A DNA stretch of 39,240 nucleotides from Paenibacillus whitsoniae. Lineage in GTDB: Bacteria; Bacillota; Bacilli; Paenibacillales; NBRC-103111. The translations under genes were made by a program, and so were the position numbers. Positions 16,140 through 24,180 of this stretch are shown piece by piece; position 1 is the first letter of the stretch; each line of letters starts with the position of its first letter. A model generated the notes under the pieces. It was not told the origin of the DNA. It was given only the letters and a program-made list of their open reading frames with translations, and made no database searches. The stretch spans positions 1 through 39,240 of the forward strand of contig NZ_RXHU01000030.1 of the NCBI RefSeq assembly GCF_003955665.1, in the 5' to 3' direction.

Positions 16140-17405
16140 TTAAGCTGCTAATGCAAAGATTTTATCGGGTTTGTATGCGACATCACTACGAGCCATTCCT
16201 ACTAAGAGTCGAGCTAGCTTACCACATAGCTTCATGATAGACTTCATCTTTTTAAGCTTTTTCACCTGAACATTGTAGTGGTGTAAGGCTTTAAATTCTT
16301 GGTTACTCATGACCATGCACATCGTAATTAAATAGAGAAAGTGACGTAGCCGTGGACGGCCTCGTTTACTGAGCTTCAGTTGTCCCTTCCATTTACCCGA
16401 GCTTGCTTCGGTTATATTAAGTCCTGCATGACGGAGTAGAGCGTTCCCGTGCGCATAACCTCGAAGATCTCCAGACTCTCCTAAAACACCAGCTAGAGCA
16501 ATTGCACTTATTCCAGTAATGGCAAGGATTTTGCCTGAGTAGGGGATACGTTCAACAACGTCTTTGTCTTCTTTTTCGATCCTCTGCAGTTGTTTAGTGG
16601 CTAAGTCGTGCTCCTCTAGGAGCTGCTCTAGATGGAGCTTGTAAGCATGTGTTGCCTGCCTAGATCCAACCGTTTTCTTGGCCAGATCGATGAGTAGATG
16701 AGCTCTACGCACACCTGAATGCCGTTTCATTGATTTCTGCCATCCTTTAATGACATCGTCAGGACTTAGTTTACATAGCTCAGCTGGGAGCGGAAATAGC
16801 CGAAGGGTTAATAGTGCACCTTTGCAAGTTAAGATCTTAAAAACTTGTCTCAGTTCAGGAAAGACAATGTCGACCCAGCGGTGGATCTGGTTAACGGCAC
16901 TTACGAGTCTTTTAACGACCGTTTCTCGGTTAGCCATAAGCACTCGTAGCTCCTCGTATTCGGAAGAATGGAAGCGGACAGGGGAGTAGTAGCCGTTTTT
17001 CACCATGTCGGCAATAACTAAAGCATCTTTTTTGTCGCTTTTAGAGCGTGTGTTGTCGCGGTTTTCTTTATTCTTTTTAACTAGATGAGGATTAACAAGT
17101 ACGGCTTCAATGGCTTTGTTTTTGAGCCACCCGGCAAGGCTTAGCCAGTAATGGCCAGTCGGTTCCATACCAACGATTACTTTGGACAGTTTGTAAGAAG
17201 CCAACAAGTCACGAATCCATCGATCGAGGGAACTAAAACCTTCTTCGTCATTGCTGAACTCTAATGGATGGCCGAGTGCAACACCGCGAAAGTTAACCGC
17301 TCTAGCGACATGGGCTTCCTGAGCAATGTCTACACCTATAACCAGATGATGAGTGGTAATGTTTTCAATAAGTTGATTTTGCTTATCTTGTGCTTTAAAC
17401 TTCAT
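16140..17405 (-). CDS. IS110-family transposase (DEDD recombinase)
   Basis: This 421-residue protein is full length for the family. The N-terminal RuvC-like domain has the DEDD set: Asp26 (LVIGVDIA), Glu81 (VIVGMEPTGHYW), Asp124 and Asp127 (SKSDKKDAL). The C-terminal transposase-20 domain has ITEASSGKWKG, where the catalytic serine is expected, and SKRGRPRLR. The two domains act together to recombine DNA, guided by a bridge RNA. AGGAGG lies about 10 bases before the ATG. No frameshift or stop is seen, so the enzyme looks intact. Confidence 0.95.
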   Translation of the reverse strand: MKFKAQDKQNQLIENITTHHLVIGVDIAQEAHVARAVNFRGVALGHPLEFSNDEEGFSSLDRWIRDLLASYKLSKVIVGMEPTGHYWLSLAGWLKNKAIEAVLVNPHLVKKNKENRDNTRSKSDKKDALVIADMVKNGYYSPVRFHSSEYEELRVLMANRETVVKRLVSAVNQIHRWVDIVFPELRQVFKILTCKGALLTLRLFPLPAELCKLSPDDVIKGWQKSMKRHSGVRRAHLLIDLAKKTVGSRQATHAYKLHLEQLLEEHDLATKQLQRIEKEDKDVVERIPYSGKILAITGISAIALAGVLGESGDLRGYAHGNALLRHAGLNITEASSGKWKGQLKLSKRGRPRLRHFLYLITMCMVMSNQEFKALHHYNVQVKKLKKMKSIMKLCGKLARLLVGMARSDVAYKPDKIFALAA

Positions 17406-17549
17406 GATAGAGCGTCCTCCTGGAGATGGAATTTAAGGGCTTTTGACCCGTTGCGTACTTCCATCGTACCGAGGCGCTCGTTTTTTTACAAAGCTGAAAT
17501 TTATCCATCTACAGGAATCTAATGGGAACTAAACCATGAGGTGTTGAAT

Positions 17550-18968
17550 TTGAAAACAATTATTGTGATCGGTGGCGGCATTACCGGGCTGTCGGCTATG
17601 CATGAATTTTACAAATGGAGGAAGACAACCGGAGCTGCGGTCAGGCTTTTATTAATTGAGGCGACGGCACAGTTAGGCGGTAAGATTCAAACCGTCAGGC
17701 ATCAACAATTCGTGATGGAGGCCGGGGCGGATTCCATTGTAGCGCGAAAAATGGACGACATGGATTTGATTGAAGAACTGGGCTTGAAGGATGATGTGGT
17801 CTATAACGCGACTGGACGCTCCTTCATTTACGCGGATGGACATCTGAAGCCGATTCCGGACGACGCGGTGTTCGGCATTCCGGCAAGCATCGAGTCGCTC
17901 GCTAAGAGTACACTCGTCTCGCCACAAGGCAAAGTTGCAGCGCTGAAAGATTTATATACGAAAAATGAGACGTTTACGAAGAATGATTCTGTCGGCGCGT
18001 TTCTGGAGTATTTTCTCGGAACCGAGCTAGTCGAGAAGCAAATTGCTCCCGTCCTTTCCGGGGTCTATTCAGGGAATTTGAGCGACTTGACAATTGCCTC
18101 AACACTACCTTTCTTGATCGATTATAAGGAGCAATATGGAAGCATTATTAAAGGGCTCGAAGCAAATAAGCAGAAGTTTAGGATTGGTGAGAAGAAGTTT
18201 TTCTCGCTGAAAAACGGTCTGGGCTCGCTAATTGATGCCTTTCAAGCGGGTCTAACCGAAGATCTGCTGTTAAACACTAAAGTCTCCAGAATTGAAAAGG
18301 ACAATGGCCGGTATCACGTGCACTTAGATGATCAGGACATGATCGAAGCGGATTATGTTGTACTAAGCATTCCGCATACTGCAGCAGAACCGATTCTTAA
18401 CGATCCCTGCCTTACGGAGCAATTCTCGGGATTGAAAAGCAGCTCGCTCATCAGTGTATATATCGGATTTGACGTGCCCGATTCAGTGCTCCCTGCCGAT
18501 GGAACGGGATTTATTACTGCGACGACCGATGAATTATTCTGCAGCGCTTGTACGTGGACAAGTCGTAAATGGGAGCATACGTCCAAGTCCGGAAATTTGC
18601 TCGTCCGCTTATTTTATAAAAGCAGCCATCCTTCGTACGCTACAATAAAGGATTTTAATCACGATGGTTTGCTAAAGGTAGCGCTCAGCGATATTGAGAA
18701 GGGGCTTGGAATTACCGCCGAACCTGTCGTTAACGAGATCACCGACTGGACTGGGCAAATGCCAATTTATTCGATTACCCATCCACAAAGCATCCATGCG
18801 CTTGAAAGCATCATGGCAGATGTATTCCCAGGCATTATCCTTGCCGGATGCTCTTATTATGGAGTAGGGATCACGGACTGCATGAAGAACGGGGCCGATT
18901 CGGCAAGAAAAATCATTGATTTATTGAAGGAAGACTATTCTCCAACCAATAAAATAGATTCCCATTAA
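17550..18968 (+). CDS. hemY: Coproporphyrinogen III/protoporphyrinogen oxidase
   Basis: This 472-residue FAD enzyme starts MKTIIVIGGGITGLSA, a dinucleotide-binding motif. It continues with AQLGGKIQTVR and EAGADSIVARK, both typical of the HemY/CgoX family. In Gram-positive bacteria this enzyme oxidises coproporphyrinogen III to coproporphyrin III in late heme synthesis. A TTG start at 17550 has GAGGTG 6 bases in front; a GTG at 17541 overlaps that site. It is not next to hemE/hemH here. The IS110 element lies about 95 bases upstream and may have separated it from earlier partners or altered its promoter. Its stop overlaps that of the convergent ctaM gene. Confidence 0.92.
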   Translation: MKTIIVIGGGITGLSAMHEFYKWRKTTGAAVRLLLIEATAQLGGKIQTVRHQQFVMEAGADSIVARKMDDMDLIEELGLKDDVVYNATGRSFIYADGHLKPIPDDAVFGIPASIESLAKSTLVSPQGKVAALKDLYTKNETFTKNDSVGAFLEYFLGTELVEKQIAPVLSGVYSGNLSDLTIASTLPFLIDYKEQYGSIIKGLEANKQKFRIGEKKFFSLKNGLGSLIDAFQAGLTEDLLLNTKVSRIEKDNGRYHVHLDDQDMIEADYVVLSIPHTAAEPILNDPCLTEQFSGLKSSSLISVYIGFDVPDSVLPADGTGFITATTDELFCSACTWTSRKWEHTSKSGNLLVRLFYKSSHPSYATIKDFNHDGLLKVALSDIEKGLGITAEPVVNEITDWTGQMPIYSITHPQSIHALESIMADVFPGIILAGCSYYGVGITDCMKNGADSARKIIDLLKEDYSPTNKIDSH

Positions 18969-19528
18969 TAATAAGGTTCCATCAATAAAAACACGACAAC
19001 TCCGGTTAAGCTGACATATAGCCAGATCGGCATCGTCCAGCGGACAATTCTACGATGTTTATGCAACTGGTTCGTCCATCCCCATACGAGTGAGAACAGG
19101 GCGAGCGGCACGATAATTGCAGCCAGAATGCTGTGAGAAATCAGAATGAAAAAATAAATCGGCCGGATCATGCCCTCACCACCGAACTTCGAGGTCTCCA
19201 AAGACATGTAATGGAACGTTAAGTAGGAGACAAGAAACAACAGGGTAGAAGAGAAGGCTGCGAGAATGAACCCTTTGTGAAGTTTTACGTTTTTCCTAAA
19301 GATTGCAATCAAAGCGGCTAGCAGGAAGATGAAGGTGAAACTGTTCAACAGCCCGTTGATTCTTGGAAAGATGGTAAGGTCAAAATTGATTTCGCCCTTG
19401 TAGCCAATCGGTGAGAAGAACAAGAGTAAAATAATGAAATTTGCAACCAATGAGATCGTGACGATGGCAGCCGTATAATTTTTGTTGCTAGCTTGCCTTG
19501 GTGTATGGTGGTTTTCGCTCATGTTCAT
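18965..19528 (-). CDS. ctaM: DUF420 membrane protein, CtaM (YozB) type
   Basis: This 187-residue protein has five predicted helices and the DUF420 pattern: FPRINGLLNSFTFIFLL, FLVSYLTFHY, PIYFFILISHSILA and a C-terminal PIWLYVSLTGVVVFLL. The conserved histidines in the helices suggest heme or copper contact. In Bacillus, CtaM is needed for assembly of a functional cytochrome aa3 oxidase. The ATG at 19528 has AAAGGAG in front. It converges with hemY and the two stop codons overlap by 4 bases, so both genes touch heme or heme-copper oxidase biogenesis although they are transcribed apart. Confidence 0.8.
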   Translation of the reverse strand: MNMSENHHTPRQASNKNYTAAIVTISLVANFIILLLFFSPIGYKGEINFDLTIFPRINGLLNSFTFIFLLAALIAIFRKNVKLHKGFILAAFSSTLLFLVSYLTFHYMSLETSKFGGEGMIRPIYFFILISHSILAAIIVPLALFSLVWGWTNQLHKHRRIVRWTMPIWLYVSLTGVVVFLLMEPYY

Positions 19529-19687
19529 CCGCAAATCTCCTTTCCTATCACATGGTATTGGCTTCATTATAAGCGGATTTTGTCCAACAGCAATCAGACG
19601 TTAATGTCAAATTAGCAAAAACTTATTGACAAATTATCGTCCATACCTGTAGTTAAAGATGAATAACTTATCGGTAAAAAGACAGTA

Positions 19688-19714
19688 AACCCCCAGGCCA
19701 TCCGGCCTGGGGGT
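19688..19714 (-). terminator. Terminator after beta-glucuronidase gene
   Basis: AACCCCCAGGCC pairs exactly with GGCCTGGGGGTT across a 3-base loop, 8 bases beyond the stop codon. On the minus strand it continues into a T-rich tail (TTTACTGTCTTTTT). Confidence 0.88.
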
Positions 19715-19721
19715 TCTCTCA

Positions 19722-21428
19722 CTACCGCTCGCCGCGGTAAATCTCGCGTACCAAGCGGTAAGCGAGCTTCGGCTTGCGATACTCGTTCAGCAAGCCTTTG
19801 TTGTTAAAGCTCCGCGCCCGATCGCGGAAATAACCGCGGTCGCTGCGCACGTCAACGCGGATGTCCGCGAAGTGCCAGATCAGCGTGCCGCAGATGCGCG
19901 GATCGTCGCGGAAGATACGCAGCGCCTGGGTAACGACGTCGGCCTGGTAGTCTTCGCTGAACAGGCGCGGCTCCCAGCCGGCGTCACCGAAGATGCCCGC
20001 GGCGCCGAATTCGCTCATGATGACCGGCTTGCCGCCTGCGCCCTGTTGCTCAGCCTGCTCGAAGAACTTCTCCAGCATCCCCTTAAACCCGCTGACATTC
20101 CCTTCGTACCAGCCGTAATATTTGTTGATGCCGATGACGTCAAAATACGAGAGCACGATGTCCTCCACGGGATGCATCGTTGCGTACGTCACTGGCCGCG
20201 TCGCATCCAGTTCCCGGATGGTGCCGACGAACGCTTTGGTCAGCTCGACCGCTTCTTGCGAGCGGGTGTCGATCTCGTTGTGCGCGCCCCAGAAAATGAT
20301 GGACGGGTGATGGTAATCCCGGGTGATCATCTCCTTCAGCATGTGCACGCCGCGCTCGATGAACAGCGGACTGGCCAGTGTCTCAAGGCTCATGAAGCAG
20401 CCCCACATCGGGATCTCGCTCCAGAGCAGCAGGCCGTGCTCGTCGAGCAGGTCGATCCAGAACTGGCTCTGCGGATAGTGGGAGCCGCGAACGATGTTGC
20501 AGCCGAGATCCTTCAAGATGTCGATGTCCTTGAGCATAAGCTTCGGAGGGAAGGCAAACCCCCAATCCGGATGCTCCTCATGCCGGTTCACGCCTTGCAT
20601 GTACAGCTTGCGGCCGTTCAGCAGCACGTCGCGGCCGTGCACTTCGATCGTCCGGAAGCCTGTCCGGTCGATATAATCGTCTCGACCTGCCACGGCGGTG
20701 AAGGTATACAGTTCCGGCGAATCAACGTCCCAGCGAAGAACGCCTTCCAACCGCCCCTTCAACGCTACCGTAGATGAACCGCCTGCCGGGACGCTCACAC
20801 CTTCCGCCGCGAGCGCAAGCCCCTCAGCCGCCACGCGCACATCTACGCTGGAAGACTCGCTGCTCAGCGAGTTCAGCTTCACTTGCAGCGTCACATCCGC
20901 TGCGTCACCTTCCAGACGATAGTCGATCCGGAACTGATCGATATACACATCCGGCAGCACTTGCAGCTGAACCGGACGCATGATGCCGCCGTATGAGTGC
21001 CAGTCCGCCACATCGGTCGGAAGTGTCTGCCAATCCACGGTGCTGTCGACGCGAACGACCAGTTCATGCGTCCCTGCAGCTAACTGAGGCAAAACAAAAT
21101 CGAACCCGGTAAAGCCGCCGAAATGATACCCCGCATGCATACCATCGATATACACATCGGCATGATGCAGAACGCCTTCAAACACCAATCGAATATTCCC
21201 GGTCTCAGCCAAATTGAACGTCGTGCGGTACCAAGCCGCACCGATGTAATCGTATAAGCCTATTTCATTGTTCCAACAGGAGGGGACAACGATTTTTCTC
21301 CCACCGGAAGGGAAGCGGGAAGCCCAGCCCTCGGCCTCGCCCCGTTTATCGGGATCAGTGATAAAGTCCCAAACGCCGTCCAGAGAACAGGTCTGACGCT
21401 GATGATGCTGCTGAAAAGTACGTGCCAC
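19722..21428 (-). CDS. GH2 beta-glucuronidase
   Basis: This 568-residue enzyme has a length close to that of classic beta-glucuronidases. The acid/base is Glu385 in GAHNEID and the nucleophile Glu473 in VIMSEFGAAG. The stretch NKYYGWYEG is also typical. The Asn542-x-Lys544 pair in FNNKG occupies the place of the N-x-K motif that binds the glucuronate carboxylate, which favours glucuronidase over galactosidase. It lacks a signal peptide and should act inside the cell on imported glucuronides, releasing glucuronate for the uxu genes at 27616-29561. The start is GTG with AAAGGGG upstream. It diverges from an AraC regulator. Confidence 0.88.
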   Translation of the reverse strand: MARTFQQHHQRQTCSLDGVWDFITDPDKRGEAEGWASRFPSGGRKIVVPSCWNNEIGLYDYIGAAWYRTTFNLAETGNIRLVFEGVLHHADVYIDGMHAGYHFGGFTGFDFVLPQLAAGTHELVVRVDSTVDWQTLPTDVADWHSYGGIMRPVQLQVLPDVYIDQFRIDYRLEGDAADVTLQVKLNSLSSESSSVDVRVAAEGLALAAEGVSVPAGGSSTVALKGRLEGVLRWDVDSPELYTFTAVAGRDDYIDRTGFRTIEVHGRDVLLNGRKLYMQGVNRHEEHPDWGFAFPPKLMLKDIDILKDLGCNIVRGSHYPQSQFWIDLLDEHGLLLWSEIPMWGCFMSLETLASPLFIERGVHMLKEMITRDYHHPSIIFWGAHNEIDTRSQEAVELTKAFVGTIRELDATRPVTYATMHPVEDIVLSYFDVIGINKYYGWYEGNVSGFKGMLEKFFEQAEQQGAGGKPVIMSEFGAAGIFGDAGWEPRLFSEDYQADVVTQALRIFRDDPRICGTLIWHFADIRVDVRSDRGYFRDRARSFNNKGLLNEYRKPKLAYRLVREIYRGER

Positions 21429-21548
21429 GAGAAAAAGCCCCTTTCATGTCTGTTTCGATAAGCGTATCATAAGAGAAGAGAGAGATTGTATGGCGAAACC
21501 ATTTCTATTTTTGTCAAAATCGCTTTGCAAGAAGGTGCATAAAGAACG

Positions 21549-22385
21549 ATGAATCACTACCGGATTTACCATCACCGGCTATCCTACGAAAAGCTCCCGG
21601 TGCCAGGCTGGAAAGACATCCGCAATACGACGGATGTGCATTCCCTCTACTGGATCCAGAGCGGGGAGGGCGAATTCGTTCATAATGAAGATGAAGAGGC
21701 GCCATTCTCTGTTCAGGCCGGAGACCTGATCTACTTGAAGCCAGGGTTTACACTGACGATGGCATCGTCAACCGAGAAGCCGCTATGCATTCGGATGCTG
21801 CTGTTCGATTGTTTGGACGTCCCGTTCGACCATCATGCGTGGCATAGACCTCAAGGTGTCGCGGAACTGCCGCTGCCATTCCACAAACGGTTCTCGCCGG
21901 AGCAAGCGGTCTGGTTCGAAGAACAGTTCGGGCGCATCTGGACGCTGCGAAGCCGAAACCCGCAGGAGAAGCAAGCGGAATTCCTGCATCGATTGACGCA
22001 GTTAATCCGCACGCTGCAGGAAACGGACGAAGCGCAACTTGATCCCTACGTACGCGCCTACAATACGGCCAAGCAGCGAATCGAGACGAGCTATCACTTG
22101 CCGCTCAAGCTGGAGGAGCTCGCCAAATCCCTGCATATCTCCGTGTCGCAGCTGCGCAAGCTGTTCATCCTCAACCTGGGCCTGTCACCCAAGGCCTACC
22201 TCAATAAAGTGCGGAACGAGCATGCCCGGACGCTGCTCCTACTGACCGATGAACCGATGAAAGCGATCGCGGAGGCGTGCGGCTTCGCCGACGAATTTCA
22301 TTTTGGGAAAATGTTTCGAAGCTGGAACGGCGTCTCGCCGGCACGCTACCGCGCCCGCAGCAAACATGGTACAATGGCGGAATGA
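21549..22385 (+). CDS. AraC-family regulator with cupin domain
   Basis: This 278-residue regulator has an N-terminal cupin (about 15-110, with YWIQSGEGEFVHN and FSVQAGDLIYLKPG) and C-terminal AraC helix-turn-helix pair. The pair is LKLEELAKSLHISVSQLRKL, then PMKAIAEACGFADEFHFGKM. The 120-base gap to the divergent beta-glucuronidase gene should hold both promoters, so control of that gene by a glucuronide signal is the simplest reading. AAGGTG lies about 11 bases before the ATG. No operator could be picked out with confidence. Confidence 0.88.
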   Translation: MNHYRIYHHRLSYEKLPVPGWKDIRNTTDVHSLYWIQSGEGEFVHNEDEEAPFSVQAGDLIYLKPGFTLTMASSTEKPLCIRMLLFDCLDVPFDHHAWHRPQGVAELPLPFHKRFSPEQAVWFEEQFGRIWTLRSRNPQEKQAEFLHRLTQLIRTLQETDEAQLDPYVRAYNTAKQRIETSYHLPLKLEELAKSLHISVSQLRKLFILNLGLSPKAYLNKVRNEHARTLLLLTDEPMKAIAEACGFADEFHFGKMFRSWNGVSPARYRARSKHGTMAE

Positions 22386-22418
22386 CAATTGTTCACACGA
22401 AGGGAGCCCACATGAACC

Positions 22419-22910
22419 ATGGGAGCGGAAATTGAAAGAAAATACTTGCTGCCATCCTTTCCGGAGGCGGAACTGGCCGATAACACACTAAAGCGGGTAT
22501 CCAAACAATACATTTACCAGACGTACCTGGCGTTCTCCGAAGATCAGGAGATTCGCGTTCGCAAACTGGTGGATCCGACAGGCGAAAAGCATTTTACGCA
22601 CACCTTCAAATCCGGTCACGGCATGATGCGCGAGGAAGTGGAATACAGCATCACCGAGCCGATCTATGATCAACTCCTGGCACGCTCAGGACTGATTCCG
22701 CTGGAAAAAATCCGGACGACGCTGGAAGCGGACGGCCATACGTATGAAATTGACGAGTATAAGCAAATCGATCTGATGGTCGTCGAAGTGGAATTCCCGG
22801 ACCTGTCAGCCGCGGAGGCTTTCACACCGCCGTCCTGGTTTGGCCGCGAACTTGGGGTCGAGGAAGAATTCCGCAACAAAACGATGTGGATCAAGCTGCA
22901 GGAGCGCTGA
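22419..22910 (+). CDS. CYTH-domain protein (triphosphate tunnel metalloenzyme)
   Basis: This 163-residue protein starts MGAEIERKYLL, the EIERK signature of the CYTH fold. It has the alternating charged strands of a triphosphate tunnel (QEIRVRKL, THTFKSG, REEVEYSI, YEIDEYK, VVEVEF). Relatives hydrolyse inorganic triphosphate or thiamine triphosphate, or act as class IV adenylate cyclases; the simple short form favours a triphosphatase. The good ribosome site AAGGGAG serves better an ATG at 22411 in another frame, giving a seven-codon frame that overlaps this start. The gene follows AraC by 33 bases. Confidence 0.87.
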   Translation: MGAEIERKYLLPSFPEAELADNTLKRVSKQYIYQTYLAFSEDQEIRVRKLVDPTGEKHFTHTFKSGHGMMREEVEYSITEPIYDQLLARSGLIPLEKIRTTLEADGHTYEIDEYKQIDLMVVEVEFPDLSAAEAFTPPSWFGRELGVEEEFRNKTMWIKLQER

Positions 22911-23009
22911 GCCGACAGACAAGGTACTACGGAAAAATAAGCCTTTTCAGCAAGGATGGGGTACGTTAAGATACATGTAAAAGATTCCAATCTCTAGGGG
23001 GAACCGCTC

Positions 23010-23492
23010 ATGTATCCGAAATACCAAAAACGCAATACGTCGGCTTTTACCGCAGCTTCTTATTTTGCCCTTGCCGCAGGCATATTCCTGTACTGCATCG
23101 GGATCTACAATGCGGACTGGGAGCTTAACGTCAAAGGTTATTATTTGCTGTGCATGTTCCTTATTATTATCACGTGCATCGTGACGCAAAAGGTTGTGCG
23201 GGACAACAATGAGGATAAAGAGCTGCGCCTCGACAATCCGAAGCACCGGATGCGGAACACGATCGCTTTTACGGGCATGGCGTTCGCGGGCTTGGTGATC
23301 GGGTTTGCGATGTTTTTCATCGGCCTGTTCAATGCGGATTTTGACCTAAATGTTAAAGGGTATTACATCGCCGTCATGCTTTTAATTGCTTACAGCTCCA
23401 TCGGTGTGCAAAAGGTGACGCGAGACAACGCCGAAGACAAAGAGATTCTGGAGAACTTGAATCAATCGAATAATTCCCACTATAACGGCTGA
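23010..23492 (+). CDS. YiaA/YiaB-family two-helix repeat membrane protein
   Basis: This 160-residue protein is made of two similar halves. Each has two hydrophobic helices separated by a conserved loop: IGIYNADWELNVKGYYLLCM in the first half, IGLFNADFDLNVKGYYIAVM in the second. Each half ends in an acidic tail (QKVVRDNNEDKE, QKVTRDNAEDKE). This is the YiaAB domain in tandem. The function is unknown in bacteria. AGGGGG lies about 8 bases before the ATG, and a terminator follows the stop. Confidence 0.88.
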   Translation: MYPKYQKRNTSAFTAASYFALAAGIFLYCIGIYNADWELNVKGYYLLCMFLIIITCIVTQKVVRDNNEDKELRLDNPKHRMRNTIAFTGMAFAGLVIGFAMFFIGLFNADFDLNVKGYYIAVMLLIAYSSIGVQKVTRDNAEDKEILENLNQSNNSHYNG

Positions 23493-23507
23493 TCCCCCGT
23501 TTCCGTA

Positions 23508-23534
23508 CCCGCCTAACAGGCGGGTTTTCTTTTT
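23508..23534 (+). terminator. Rho-independent terminator after YiaAB gene
   Basis: CCCGCCT pairs with AGGCGGG across AAC and is followed by TTTTCTTTTT. Confidence 0.9.
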
Positions 23535-23593
23535 GCCGCACACCGCCCCTTCCTAACATTTCGCCTTCAAGTGTTTTAAAACATTAGCAAATT

Positions 23594-24115
23594 ATGAAGA
23601 AAAATCATGTAAATCTAAAACTCCCCGAGGAAGTTTTACAACATTTTCCACGTACGATGAAAGCAATAGGAACGAACTTTGAAGGAAGAGTGAGGTTATC
23701 GATGAGTCTTATTCATTTCTATCGCGAACAGTTTCTCGAACTCAGCGCGCAATTTGAGCCGGTATGGGAAGAAGAGCTCTTTTACAACTTTGGGTACCGT
23801 TGGTTTTCGCATATGCACAGCGGGATTAAAGAGAGTTTTCAGATGTCCGGCGGGAAGCGGGGAGCGCTGCATGTGATGTATGCGATTGAATTGCCGAATT
23901 GGTATAAGAGAACGAATCTCTGCGATGAAATAAAGAACATAAAGTCTCCTTATGAGGTTTCGTTATATATGCTGATGGATAAAATCCTGATTACGTCTTC
24001 CGATTCGTTTGAGCATCTGCAGATTACATCGCTGGGCTTCGTTAATCAGGCACGGGCTGAAATTACCGATCTTGTTTTCTCGGCGATTGAGAAAGTTGAA
24101 TGTGGAACGAGGTAG
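23594..24115 (+). CDS. Conserved-looking protein of unknown function
   Basis: This 173-residue soluble protein is not recognised. It is rich in aromatic residues (ELFYNFGYRWFSHMHSG, ELPNWYKRTNLC) and has no signal peptide or membrane helix. Codon use looks coding throughout. No ribosome site precedes the ATG at 23594. An internal ATG at 23702 has GAGG at good spacing, so the true start is uncertain. It lies 65 bases upstream of the hybrid kinase and may be co-expressed. Confidence 0.6.
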   Translation: MKKNHVNLKLPEEVLQHFPRTMKAIGTNFEGRVRLSMSLIHFYREQFLELSAQFEPVWEEELFYNFGYRWFSHMHSGIKESFQMSGGKRGALHVMYAIELPNWYKRTNLCDEIKNIKSPYEVSLYMLMDKILITSSDSFEHLQITSLGFVNQARAEITDLVFSAIEKVECGTR

Positions 24116-24135
24116 ACCGTACGATATGTGACACT

Positions 24136-24141
24136 TATAAT
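24136..24141 (+). promoter_or_regulatory. -10 box for hybrid kinase gene
   Basis: A consensus TATAAT lies 40 bases before the kinase start. A following AGGGGAGG/ATG pair opens a six-codon frame (MAFDRG) that ends 4 bases before the kinase ATG. Confidence 0.45.
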
Positions 24142-24180
24142 AATAGGGGAGGCATGATGGCATTCGACAGGGGGTAATTG

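Larger units (their letters stand above)
15978..17451. mobile_element. IS110-family insertion sequence (IS1111-like group)
   Basis: The limits given are the outer edges of a pair of inverted repeats. AAGGGCTTTTGACCCGT at 17435-17451 on the plus strand matches the minus strand of 15978-15994 at 16 of 17 bases, and GGAAT is shared just inside both. Subterminal inverted repeats of this kind mark the IS1111 group of IS110 elements; true ends are probably a few bases further out. About 145 bases lie between the transposase stop and the left repeat, where IS1111-group elements are known to encode their bridge RNA. No target duplication is expected or seen. Confidence 0.8.
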
